Translations under genes and position numbers: made by a program
The notes under the pieces: model-generated
The model's database searches: none
What the model was told of the DNA's origin: nothing
What the model saw: only the letters and a program-made list of their open reading frames with translations
Part shown: positions 29,249-36,604 of the stretch, in pieces
Layout: the number at the start of each line of letters is the position of its first letter
Position numbering within the stretch: position 1 is the stretch's first letter
IMG/VR virus record: IMGVR_UViG_3300006735_000061
Coordinates: 1-46,083 of that record
Origin: a virus
Length of the DNA: 46,083 bases
Reading direction: 5' to 3' (one strand)

Positions 29249-32097
29249 GAACAATCAGACCCAGTATTATCGCAACAATCTGTAATTGGAGCACACTTAA
29301 ATTGAGGATCATATAATGCTTGTAATTCTATTAGTTCTTTACTTATCAACCACTTCTCATCTAATTCTGGACAACAGTTGGATATACCATATCTTAATGC
29401 TAATGCTTCTTTGTAAGCTATTTCTGCAAAGTTACATGTAATCTTATCATACTTTTGCGCAGAACATATAGGTGTATTATATCCTGGTTTTACTTTTCTA
29501 TCATTAGGAAAGTATTGAATACATTCTCCAATTTTATATTTTCTTACTGCACACTTACTGCTTTCCGTAGTCTGTAAAAAAGTTATTGCTTGTAAAGGAT
29601 CAGGCCACATCTGTTTTACCCATTCAGCATCTGTAAATATTGGACATTGACTAGTTGATGTAAAATTACCTATATCATTAAAACTAACAACTCCAACATT
29701 TTGAGTTATATGCCAAGATTGAGTTCCTGCAGCATACCATATATAATATGTAATATCTCCTGAAACTGTGGGCAGTACAAATGATAAAATGTTTCTACCA
29801 TCGTAAGTTGTTCCATCCCATACTGCAAGACCACTAAAAGTTGTTCCATCAGTGGCTGTAATACTTATGTTTACACAATCACATCCATCAGGACTACCTA
29901 CTACATCAAATACACTACAATCCCCATAGTAATTAAATATACCACTGTTAGGTGCTTTAGCTGGTTCAATCCATTTTTGTACACAATATCTTAAAGAAGA
30001 ATGTCCAGAACAAATTGTATCAGTAGATTGAGTATTTCCATTTACATCAATGTATTGAAATACTTGATCTTCTGTACTTGTATTAAATACTGTAGAACAT
30101 CTAGGTACTACAGTTTCGCATTCTAAACATGTTGCAAATGCAGACGTAACTTCTACAGGTTGTTGATTAGGAGGTTGACCTGTTCCCGCATATAATGTAA
30201 CCGTATAACATCCATCACATCCTTCTAACTGAACAACTTGATTTAAGTAAGCTGATAAATTTGTAGGTGTAATTATTGGTGGTAGTGTTGAGGTTACATC
30301 ACAAATGGTTAACTGATAAAAAGTAGCTAAACATGAAGCACAATCTGTAAATTCTACAATATTACTTATAGTTGCATTACTAGGTGGTTCATAATCAATT
30401 TCTTCTACAAGCCAGCAATGACAGTCATCTTTTATAATGCTATCTACATATTCAGATAAATCTTGAATACTGTATGTGACTTCTCCACCATCACAGTTGG
30501 TAAGTTTATATGCTGTAGGTCCTATGCATTCTATACAAGTTCTATAATCTTGCAATACAGTTACATCTACAGGACAATCACAAGCCTGCTCACCAGGACA
30601 TTCAACTGTTGCTACTGCAGTTACAGCACCGCCATCAGGTAATTGACCATTTTGCCAAACAGAAGAGTCTGCTATAGGACAATCTGGAACTCCACTTTTT
30701 ATTTCAGCTAGTAATGTTGACCCTGTATCAGCACCTACTGATTGACTAATTACCCAACTTCCAGCAGTTAAATTTGCCCAAATATAGTAAGTAACACCTA
30801 AAACTTCTAGAGTAAATACTTTATTATCGTTGTATGTACTTCCAGAATAGTTTGCTTCATATAATGACCCATTAATGTCAACGGATATGCATAAACATGT
30901 TGCTTCTATTACCGTCCAGCATCCTTCATATCCTGCTAATTCAACTACAGAACTTGGATTTATATATTGGTATAAGCTTTGAAGTGTAGATGTTATAATT
31001 GCATTCTGATCTGGATATTTTGTAGGATCACAATTAATTAATTGAAAACATCTATCTGGACATTCTCCATCTTCACAAAGACCTCTTGTAACAACAACAG
31101 GTGAAGGTTCATTCTCAACTTCTTTTACTAGAGGAGGAGACTGTGCACAAAATTTATCTGGTGCATATGTAGATTGAGGAACTCCATTACAATCAATATA
31201 TGTAACTAATCCTGGTGCACTGATTACTTCATAACAGTTGCAAGGACAAGGGTCAGCACTAGTATTAGTTATTTTTAAACTTAAAACAGGATCCGTACAA
31301 ACTCCTTCATTTATTTGAACAAACCACGAACCTGGTAACCCTTGTAATTCAACATAACTTCCAACTAAAGTAGAAAAAGCATCTATAGTAGTTTGGATTG
31401 TTTCTCCATCACAATTAGTAAGTAAATAGCATATAGGATCGCATTCTGGACATCTTACACCATCACCACTAACACTGAGAGCTGTACAATCATCAGGATG
31501 CATAAAATAAAGTTCACTAACAAAAGGTGGATATAATAAAAGATTATATGCCGCCATATCTGCAGGAGCACCAGGAAGACCATCTCCAACTACACCATGT
31601 GAAAAAGTATAACATTCATTGCGTACTAAACGGTTTGGATTTCCAGGTGCATTAGGTGCTATAACTAAATATATACCATCAAAATCAGTGATACTAAATG
31701 AAGGCATTGCTCCACCTTGACCACCTCCAATATAAGGTTCTCCTCTTAAAAATATAGCATCACCTCCGCAACAGGGATCTGCTTTTATATAATACTGACC
31801 TGTATTACAATCAGGACAAGTAGTAGCAGCTGTACAATCCGCAAATGTTCCTGCTTGCTCTAATACCAATGTTGCATAGGGTACAGAAGGATATGAGTTA
31901 AATACACTGGATTCATATGTTAAATTATAACAATTACCACTTACAATATCAAACGTAGTTCCACCAACATTAGGTATGTCTGTAGTAAACGTATATATAC
32001 CATCAGGTACTATACCTGGTGATGCTGGAATATTTATTAAAGTAAAATTATCAGCATTACAACAGTCTACTAATCTATAATATGCTACACCCGCCAT
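29236..32097 (-). CDS. Cys-rich repeat protein, probable fibre or adhesin
   Basis: The 953 residues carry dozens of Cys in paired motifs. A module of the form [YF]-x-L-[TI]-N/I-CD, then a helix, then CW/CY-x-V recurs: YLLTNCDGE (about 224), FQLINCDP (350), YKLTNCDGGE (531), YQLTICDV (593), with diverged copies near the start. Module borders often carry CPxC or CxxC (CPECDPIC, CIECIG, CASC). A second, longer module of about 90 residues is duplicated near 399-490 and 742-835, with TYYIWANLTAGSWVISQSVG in one and TYYIWYAAGTQSWHITQNVG in the other, each followed by CPI and W. The C-terminus is Cys-rich and more helical. I infer an extracellular fibre or adhesin stabilised by metal or disulfides. 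It is upstream of two other fibre genes. Confidence 0.75.
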   Translation of the reverse strand: MAGVAYYRLVDCCNADNFTLINIPASPGIVPDGIYTFTTDIPNVGGTTFDIVSGNCYNLTYESSVFNSYPSVPYATLVLEQAGTFADCTAATTCPDCNTGQYYIKADPCCGGDAIFLRGEPYIGGGQGGAMPSFSITDFDGIYLVIAPNAPGNPNRLVRNECYTFSHGVVGDGLPGAPADMAAYNLLLYPPFVSELYFMHPDDCTALSVSGDGVRCPECDPICYLLTNCDGETIQTTIDAFSTLVGSYVELQGLPGSWFVQINEGVCTDPVLSLKITNTSADPCPCNCYEVISAPGLVTYIDCNGVPQSTYAPDKFCAQSPPLVKEVENEPSPVVVTRGLCEDGECPDRCFQLINCDPTKYPDQNAIITSTLQSLYQYINPSSVVELAGYEGCWTVIEATCLCISVDINGSLYEANYSGSTYNDNKVFTLEVLGVTYYIWANLTAGSWVISQSVGADTGSTLLAEIKSGVPDCPIADSSVWQNGQLPDGGAVTAVATVECPGEQACDCPVDVTVLQDYRTCIECIGPTAYKLTNCDGGEVTYSIQDLSEYVDSIIKDDCHCWLVEEIDYEPPSNATISNIVEFTDCASCLATFYQLTICDVTSTLPPIITPTNLSAYLNQVVQLEGCDGCYTVTLYAGTGQPPNQQPVEVTSAFATCLECETVVPRCSTVFNTSTEDQVFQYIDVNGNTQSTDTICSGHSSLRYCVQKWIEPAKAPNSGIFNYYGDCSVFDVVGSPDGCDCVNISITATDGTTFSGLAVWDGTTYDGRNILSFVLPTVSGDITYYIWYAAGTQSWHITQNVGVVSFNDIGNFTSTSQCPIFTDAEWVKQMWPDPLQAITFLQTTESSKCAVRKYKIGECIQYFPNDRKVKPGYNTPICSAQKYDKITCNFAEIAYKEALALRYGISNCCPELDEKWLISKELIELQALYDPQFKCAPITDCCDNTGSDCSCNS

Positions 32098-32098
32098 T

Positions 32099-32254
32099 TT
32101 ATTTTACAAATTTATTTAATCTTCCTTGTTTTAGTTTAGCTTCATAAGCTGCTGCACAAGATGAACAAACTTGAGTACCATCTGATGCTTTTCTTTTTTG
32201 ACATCCACAAGTTAAAGTTCTATTACAACTTTTACATTTTGTTCCTGCTGCCAT
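32099..32254 (-). CDS. 51-residue zinc-ribbon-like small protein
   Basis: A 52-codon frame (MAAGTKCKSCNRTLTCGCQK ...) lies between two larger genes. Its stop is one base from the next ATG and its ATG is 21 bases after the upstream stop. It has CKSC, CGC and CSSC, spaced as expected for a small zinc-binding fold, and a Lys-rich C-terminus. The tight fit in the operon and the ordered Cys pairs support a real gene. It could bind nucleic acid or help fold the Cys-rich structural proteins on either side. Both ideas are inference. Confidence 0.75.
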   Translation of the reverse strand: MAAGTKCKSCNRTLTCGCQKRKASDGTQVCSSCAAAYEAKLKQGRLNKFVK

Positions 32255-32275
32255 AATTTGTTGGTTTAATTTGGT

Positions 32276-32818
32276 TTAACAATGTCTACAATCTAATTTT
32301 TTAAGAAGCTTTAAAGCATAGTTGTAAAGTGTCATTCCCTCTTGTTGATCATGACATGTTTCTACTTTAGCTTTTGCTGCATCTAAATACATTCTAATCA
32401 ATCTAAGATGCCTTAGTTTATCTTTTACGGCTTTAGGTGGATCGCAATCTGCCACATCTATGTCACATAAAATCTTTTGATATAGATCCATAGCTTGAGT
32501 CATTCTTAAATGATTATATTCTACATAAACCACATGACTTGGGTCTACTACATATTTTATTACATATATTCCATCTGGTAAATTCACGTATGATTGACCA
32601 CAGTGTTCTGTTTGTAATCCTAAATCACATCCTGTTAGATTACAAGATGACTCAGGTTGAAAATGAACTTCTGCAGCATAGGTATACCCAGGAACTGTAA
32701 TTTGAAGTTTTGGTTCAAAAATAGCAACCTGTGGAGAATACACACTTGTATCAAAAATTTTCATGACACAGGCATTTCCTACAGGGGGTACTTCTAAACT
32801 TAATACATGATTTGCCAT
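32276..32818 (-). CDS. small structural-type protein with beta N-domain and helical C-domain
   Basis: The 180 residues begin MANHVLSLEVPPVGNACVMK, right after the terminator that ends the 464-residue gene. Residues 1-105 look like a beta sandwich: NLTGCDLGLQTEHCGQ, then LPDGIYVIKYVVDP, then VYVEYNHLR. Residues 110-180 are helical with five Cys (ILCDIDVADCDPP, MYLDAAKAKVETCHDQQEGM). I remember this arrangement from Bacteroidota phage structural regions, but I know no assigned function. It heads the unit containing the zinc-ribbon-like and fibre genes, so a fibre-attachment or neck role is plausible. Confidence 0.65.
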   Translation of the reverse strand: MANHVLSLEVPPVGNACVMKIFDTSVYSPQVAIFEPKLQITVPGYTYAAEVHFQPESSCNLTGCDLGLQTEHCGQSYVNLPDGIYVIKYVVDPSHVVYVEYNHLRMTQAMDLYQKILCDIDVADCDPPKAVKDKLRHLRLIRMYLDAAKAKVETCHDQQEGMTLYNYALKLLKKLDCRHC

Positions 32819-32825
32819 ATTGATG

Positions 32826-32869
32826 AATAAAAAAAGGGAGAGGAGAAAATAAATCTCACTCTCCCTTTA
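32826..32869 (-). terminator. strong intrinsic terminator after the 464-residue structural gene
   Basis: The stretch contains AAAGGGAGAG (32833-32842) and its perfect complement CTCTCCCTTT (32859-32868), with an inner GAGA/TCTC extension. On the minus strand the hairpin is followed by a T-run. It lies 18 bases after the stop at 32887. Confidence 0.85.
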
Positions 32870-32886
32870 ATGAGTAATTAATTATA

Positions 32887-34281
32887 TTATGCTACTACAA
32901 CAACACTTGCAGCGGCACATGCATTACCACCTGAAACATCTTGCTCAACACAAGCTCCGTTACCAGCAGCAGTTAATACAGCATCAACATCATCTCTAAG
33001 ATCTTTCAATGCTCCAGCAGCTAATGTTCCTGCAGGACCAACAATCTCAAGTAAATATTGATCATTATCAAATGTACCTGTTGGGTTATTGTATCTTGGA
33101 ATGCTATGTAGAATCATTAATCTATCATAAGATGCAGTTCTATCAACTTGTCCAGCTCCAGCACCTAACATATCATTACCTTGAGTAATCTCACGGATTC
33201 TTAGATCAGTTGCAAAAGGAACTTGTCTGTAAGATTCTGACAAGATAAAGTCTCTAGCAACAGTCTCACCAAGACCATTAGCTTTTCTACCTTCACACTC
33301 ATGCTGAATACATACTCCAGTAAACTCACATGGATCACCATTTAAGTCAACTTCAGAAGCATAAATTCTTAGAGGCTCAGTTCCGTAGAAATCTGATGGT
33401 TGGAAAGTACAATCTCCAAATCTAGTTTCTTCGTAAGCACCAACTAATGTTAATCCAGCACACTCATCAGTGTAAGCAGCAGGAGTATAAGCATCAGCAG
33501 TAGTTGCAATAACTGTAGCTGGACCAACTAAACCTAAGAAGGTATTAGTTGCAGCAACAGCAGCAGTAAGTACACCAGCAGCAGTTCCTTCAGGATATAC
33601 TAGAGTTGTTCCGTTTCCTACAGCACCACCAGCACCAGCAGCAGTTACAGTAACTACAGGAATAACAAATGGTTCTGCATTAGCACGTCCATTAGGCCCT
33701 CTTCCTGTTAGGATAACACTCTCTTGAATTCCTTCTTGCCATGCAAGCATTACAATAGCTGGGTTAACAGCTACAGGAGCAATTGAAGCATCATCACAAC
33801 ATCCTGTATAAGCAGTAACTTCTTGGTATGCTTGGTGATTTAACATTCTCAATGCAGGAGATCCTTTTACATCTACTCTTAAGTGATAGTTCTCACCACA
33901 TAAGAAAGTTGGGCAGCAATTTGCATCCCCAGCAGTAAATGGTGTAGTACCAATATGTAGAATAGAATTCTGAGCATCATGTGCAGGAGCTTCCCAAACC
34001 TTAGTTACAAACTTAGGATTAATTCCTTTTGATTTAATTGATTCTTGATAACCACCGTGGAAAGGTCCAATTCTGTCATCTGCATAAGGAGCACCTGATG
34101 CGATAATGAATTGACATTGTGATGGAGTAGCCACATCTAGTGGAGCCCAAGTCTTTGCATCATACAAAGATAATTGTCCTGAAGTTAGCGCACCACTAGC
34201 AGCAGTAGGTGTACCTGGTACAGGATCAACATAAGAAGACATAATGAATGTCTTTTTAAATGCGTGATTAAAATAAGCCAT
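32887..34281 (-). CDS. probable abundant structural protein (tail tube or cement type)
   Basis: The 464 residues start MAYFNHAFKKTFIMSS. The gene is flanked by a tandem promoter-like motif and a strong terminator, as is common for a protein made in many copies. The sequence is Ala/Gly/Thr-rich with scattered Cys: ANCCPTFLCGENYHLRVDVK, TGCCDD, and GDPCEFTGVCIQHEC. It has segments (RIGPFHGGYQESIKSKGINP, YDRLMILHSIPRYN) that I recall from conserved structural proteins of Bacteroidota phages. An Ala/Thr low-complexity insertion lies near 210-265. No named fold is evident. Tail tube, decoration protein or sheath-like protein remain possible, and high abundance is an inference from its transcription signals. 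Confidence 0.65.
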   Translation of the reverse strand: MAYFNHAFKKTFIMSSYVDPVPGTPTAASGALTSGQLSLYDAKTWAPLDVATPSQCQFIIASGAPYADDRIGPFHGGYQESIKSKGINPKFVTKVWEAPAHDAQNSILHIGTTPFTAGDANCCPTFLCGENYHLRVDVKGSPALRMLNHQAYQEVTAYTGCCDDASIAPVAVNPAIVMLAWQEGIQESVILTGRGPNGRANAEPFVIPVVTVTAAGAGGAVGNGTTLVYPEGTAAGVLTAAVAATNTFLGLVGPATVIATTADAYTPAAYTDECAGLTLVGAYEETRFGDCTFQPSDFYGTEPLRIYASEVDLNGDPCEFTGVCIQHECEGRKANGLGETVARDFILSESYRQVPFATDLRIREITQGNDMLGAGAGQVDRTASYDRLMILHSIPRYNNPTGTFDNDQYLLEIVGPAGTLAAGALKDLRDDVDAVLTAAGNGACVEQDVSGGNACAAASVVVVA

Positions 34282-34310
34282 TTTTTCTTTTTTTAAATTT
34301 TATAAATAAA

Positions 34311-34350
34311 TAATATACTATAATATACTAAAAGTTTTTTAATTAATCAA
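34311..34350 (-). promoter_or_regulatory. tandem promoter motif of the 464-residue structural gene
   Basis: On the minus strand TTG (34350-34348), 20 bases, then TATATTA (34327-34321). A second identical TAGTATATTA unit follows immediately (34320-34311). The second heptamer ends 29 bases before the ATG, and the leader is almost entirely A and T. Duplication of the -10-type element is unique in this window and may give alternative start points or raised output. Confidence 0.65.
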
Positions 34351-34358
34351 ACCTAAGA

Positions 34359-35057
34359 TTAATTATTTCTTTCAGCAGTTTGAGTACCTCTTGGGTATTG
34401 TACTGGAGATTCTATATCACCAGCTAATACACTAACAGCTTCATCAATAATTACTTCAATTATATCATCTTTAAATTCAGATTCTACTTCTACTAAAGTT
34501 TCTTCGTTAGTATAAGGATCTACACAACCTTGAATTTGAATTTTTCTTGGTTGTCTGTAATAAATTAAATTTGCTTCTGATATTTCAAAGTCATTATTAG
34601 TGTAAATATGAACTTGACCACCAATTAATGTAACAAACGTTTCTGCCCATTCAAATGAAGGTTTCTTAGATTTATCTCTTAATAATTGATTTAAGTTACC
34701 TTCTTCTGAAAGATATACAGTCATTCTTCTATCTTTACAGCAATCTTTACAAGCAAATACATCTACCCTTTTAAACTGCAGATAGTTTCCAGGAATAGCT
34801 CCACGGAAATAATCTTTCTTATCAGTTAATGAAAGTTCATTATCAGAAAGCAATACTTGAAGATCATCTTTTCTTCTAGTAGATTGCTCATCACCCTCCT
34901 TAACAATGTTAAGTCCATGCAACTGTCTTCTGCACCATTCTACTTGTGCTTTATTAAAAGCTTCAACAGCTTGCCAACATTCTATATTATCATAGTCTTG
35001 GCTATCAAGCTTGTTGATCCTTTGTTTTAATTTTATGACTATTGCACTATTTAACAT
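34359..35057 (-). CDS. neck/adaptor (ring) type structural protein
   Basis: The 232 residues begin three bases after the small-gene cluster ends. The N-terminal part (LKQRINKLDSQDYDNIECWQ, then AVEAFNKAQVEWCRRQLHG) is a pattern I recognise from connector or adaptor proteins in Bacteroidota phages. The C-terminal part (EFKDDIIEVIIDEAVSVLAG, DIES) also fits that family as I remember it. Between them lie a CKDCC motif and a beta-rich segment (PSFEWAETFVTLIGGQVHIY). It probably docks on the portal. It is separated from the other connector-type genes by the 464-residue and fibre genes, which is a somewhat split neck locus. Confidence 0.7.
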   Translation of the reverse strand: MLNSAIVIKLKQRINKLDSQDYDNIECWQAVEAFNKAQVEWCRRQLHGLNIVKEGDEQSTRRKDDLQVLLSDNELSLTDKKDYFRGAIPGNYLQFKRVDVFACKDCCKDRRMTVYLSEEGNLNQLLRDKSKKPSFEWAETFVTLIGGQVHIYTNNDFEISEANLIYYRQPRKIQIQGCVDPYTNEETLVEVESEFKDDIIEVIIDEAVSVLAGDIESPVQYPRGTQTAERNN

Positions 35058-35060
35058 TAT

Positions 35061-35405
35061 CTAAACATTTTTACGGATTGCTTTTCCTTTAAAACCGTCA
35101 TCATTATATGTAGTAACTACTCTACGTTTTCCATAGTTTCTGACACTTGAAGCAGTTCCTGGATTATTTTTAGCATAGTTTCTTGCCCTTGCTTTTCTAA
35201 ACAAACCTTTTTGAAAAATATTACTTGTATTAGCATCTACTTCATCTAGATTTTGTTCTTTTAATTTACCCTTTTTCTTGGGATCTCCATCATTATACAT
35301 TATTCTACCACCTTCAAGATATGAACCTACTGATTTTCCCATCTTAGCTCTTTGCATTTTACCAAGAGCTTCTGCAGGATTCATGTTTGTTTTCTTACTT
35401 TTCAT
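35061..35405 (-). CDS. small basic protein with SYLEGG motif
   Basis: The 114 residues are Lys/Arg/Asn-rich. Near the start, MNPAEALGKMQRAKMGKSVG is followed by SYLEGGRIMYNDGD. The LG...K..SY-x-EGG layout recurs in the 70-residue protein encoded at 35941-36153, suggesting common ancestry. Its ATG overlaps the upstream stop by four bases (ATGA), and its stop is three bases from the adaptor gene. I infer a virion-internal or assembly protein. No domain is recognised. Confidence 0.7.
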   Translation of the reverse strand: MKSKKTNMNPAEALGKMQRAKMGKSVGSYLEGGRIMYNDGDPKKKGKLKEQNLDEVDANTSNIFQKGLFRKARARNYAKNNPGTASSVRNYGKRRVVTTYNDDGFKGKAIRKNV

Positions 35406-35578
35406 TTCTTTTTCTTTTTTCTTTTAGCGGCAATTTTCTTAAAAGTTTTAGCAAGTGTTTTAGCTTTACCTGTACAAGTCTTCTTTGTAATAGGTGTACA
35501 TTTACCTTTAGTACCACGTCTTTTGATTGACTTGGTAACTTTTTGCATCCACTTTTTATCTTTCTTTTTTGTTGCCAT
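35402..35578 (-). CDS. 58-residue Lys-rich small protein (WMQKV type)
   Basis: This short frame (MATKKKDKKWMQKVTKSIKR ...) has an internal KGKCTPITKKTCTGKAKTLA segment and an all-Lys tail. It overlaps the next gene by four bases (ATGA). The KKW[MI]QK...RRGTKGKCTP...AKTF pattern is one I recall from short proteins of marine phages, alone or fused to DUF6321-like segments. About 40% of residues are Lys or Arg by eye. I infer a nucleic-acid-binding or virion-core protein. Confidence 0.75.
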   Translation of the reverse strand: MATKKKDKKWMQKVTKSIKRRGTKGKCTPITKKTCTGKAKTLAKTFKKIAAKRKKKKK

Positions 35579-35580
35579 TT

Positions 35581-35646
35581 TTAATAATCCCAGTAGATAA
35601 AGATTTGATCATCTGTTTCTTCGGGTTCTTTAAAAGTTTTACTCAT
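35581..35646 (-). CDS. possible 21-residue acidic micro-protein
   Basis: A 22-codon frame (MSKTFKEPEETDDQIFIYWD, then Y) fills the only space in the small-gene cluster not otherwise coding. Its stop is two bases before the next ATG, and a TATATTA heptamer lies four bases before its ATG. It is acidic and aromatic, unlike its basic neighbours. The fit in the operon is the only support, so it may be chance. Confidence 0.35.
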   Translation of the reverse strand: MSKTFKEPEETDDQIFIYWDY

Positions 35647-35650
35647 ATAG

Positions 35651-35657
35651 TAATATA
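35651..35657 (-). promoter_or_regulatory. TATATTA heptamer in the small-gene cluster
   Basis: The minus strand reads TTTGTATATTACTAT in the only gap inside the cluster. The heptamer equals those of the better promoter sites, but there is no TTG at 19-21 bases upstream. If it is a promoter, the nearest ATG (35646) would be very close to the start point and the 58-residue gene at 35578 is the likelier target. Confidence 0.3.
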
Positions 35658-35668
35658 CAAAAAAATCA

Positions 35669-35941
35669 TCAGCATTTCCATCTTCTCCTTGCTTTTCTCA
35701 AACGGCTGTTTGGATCTTTAGCAGCTTTAGGAAACTTTTTCATCTGACCTTTAGATCTTGCACAGTAACTTCTTTTTCTAGCCCCACCACCTGGTTGAGG
35801 TGCTTTAAGATTAGATCCAGTTTTACGGTTGATACTTTTACGACCCTTAGCAGTAAGACCACCTTTCTTAGACTTACAACCATTCTTGATTGTACAGCCT
35901 TTCATTGCTCCTTTTTTCTTACTACTTTTTTTAGTTGCCAT
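35669..35941 (-). CDS. small Lys/Arg-rich protein of DUF6321 type
   Basis: The 90 residues start on the last base of the upstream stop. After a Lys/Cys-rich head, the body contains GGLTAKGRKSINRKTGSNLK, then APQPGGGARKRSYCARSKGQ, and it ends RRRWKC. This follows the pattern GGL...GR..xNR.TGSNLK.PQ......SFCAR of the DUF6321 family as I remember it from cyanophages, other marine phages and giant viruses. The function of the family is unknown. Cys plus high positive charge suggests nucleic-acid binding in the particle. Confidence 0.8.
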   Translation of the reverse strand: MATKKSSKKKGAMKGCTIKNGCKSKKGGLTAKGRKSINRKTGSNLKAPQPGGGARKRSYCARSKGQMKKFPKAAKDPNSRLRKARRRWKC

Positions 35942-36153
35942 TAGTATCTTGCTCTTGATCTTCTAATACGTCTCTTATTTCTTCTCTTTCTTTTTCTCCT
36001 ACGTCCTGGTGTACAATCTTCCCCAGCTGCACATCCTTCTGTAGCAGTTTCAGCAAGTCCCCCTTCCATATAACTTTTCATCATAGACTTTTTTCTATCT
36101 TCATAGTTTTTTCTAAAAGTACCTAGTACTTTATTTGCATCTATTTTTTCCAT
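35941..36153 (-). CDS. 70-residue protein with Arg-rich protamine-like tail
   Basis: The N-terminal half is a charged helix (VLGTFRKNYEDRKKSMMKSY) followed by MEGG and two Cys (GCAAGEDCTPG). The last 20 residues are almost all Arg and Lys with a few Asn, Ile and Ser, ending SRARY. It overlaps both neighbours by one base (TAATG). The Arg-rich tail resembles protamine-like or core DNA-condensing peptides, but the similarity is only of composition. The SYMEGG segment matches SYLEGG of the 114-residue protein. Confidence 0.75.
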   Translation of the reverse strand: MEKIDANKVLGTFRKNYEDRKKSMMKSYMEGGLAETATEGCAAGEDCTPGRRRKRKRRNKRRIRRSRARY

Positions 36154-36332
36154 TATTTCTTCTTTTTAGCTTTTGGTTTAGTATGTGTATAACCTTTCTT
36201 TTTCATACGGGTATGATCGGCCATAACTTTTGCTTTATAACCTTTTCCTGTTTTAGGATCATACATCATATGAGGTTTGAACTTTTTTGCAGCTCCACCT
36301 TTTTTATATAAAGTTTTTGGCATCTTTCCCAT
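36153..36332 (-). CDS. 59-residue basic small protein
   Basis: This short frame (MGKMPKTLYKKGGAAKKFKP ...) is bounded on both sides by one-base TAATG overlaps, which strongly supports its being a gene. It carries the K-GG motif common to the cluster, then PHMMYDPKTGKGYKAKV, MADHTRMKKKGYTHTKP and an all-Lys end. No named family is recognised. The DPKTGKGYKA..ADHTRM pattern looks structured, so this is not simply a Lys tail. Confidence 0.8.
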   Translation of the reverse strand: MGKMPKTLYKKGGAAKKFKPHMMYDPKTGKGYKAKVMADHTRMKKKGYTHTKPKAKKKK

Positions 36333-36604
36333 TATTTCTTCTTTTTAGTTGTTTTCCTTTTTCTAATAGCACTGGTTCTTCTACCCATACCAACTCTTTT
36401 CTTTTCTGCAACAGCTTTTCTCTTTTGTGACTTAGACATAGAACCCCAGGTTCTAGGAGTCTTTTTAGAAACTCTTTTACTAGGTCTACACTTCTTAGTT
36501 TTTTTATTCTTAGAAGATCCGCAAGCATTACCCTTTTCATCAGTCCACTTTTCTTTGAACCAGCGTTTAAGAGCTGCACCTTTCTTTGTCTTTCTAATTG
36601 CCAT
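36332..36604 (-). CDS. small basic protein of DUF5872 type
   Basis: The 90 residues contain LKRWFKEKWTDEKGNACGSS, then CRPSKRVSKKTPRTWGSMSK and VAEKKRVGMGRR. This matches the W..EKW.D...G..CG......CRPS.RVS.KTP.TW pattern of DUF5872, which I recall from mimiviruses, phycodnaviruses and marine phages. The two Cys may pair or bind metal. One-base TAATG overlaps join it to both neighbours. Biochemical function is unknown in all of these viruses. Here the context is a virion morphogenesis operon. Confidence 0.82.
   Translation of the reverse strand: MAIRKTKKGAALKRWFKEKWTDEKGNACGSSKNKKTKKCRPSKRVSKKTPRTWGSMSKSQKRKAVAEKKRVGMGRRTSAIRKRKTTKKKK

Noticed and set aside
32887-34281. Tail sheath protein, which would make this a contractile-tailed phage
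   Set aside because: No sheath motif is recognised, and no tube, baseplate wedge or tape-measure genes follow in the usual order. I left the role open.
36304-36579. Second minus-strand frame of 91 codons overlapping the DUF5872-type gene
   Set aside because: The other frame gives a recognisable DUF5872-like pattern and TAATG junctions at both ends. This one gives no motif.
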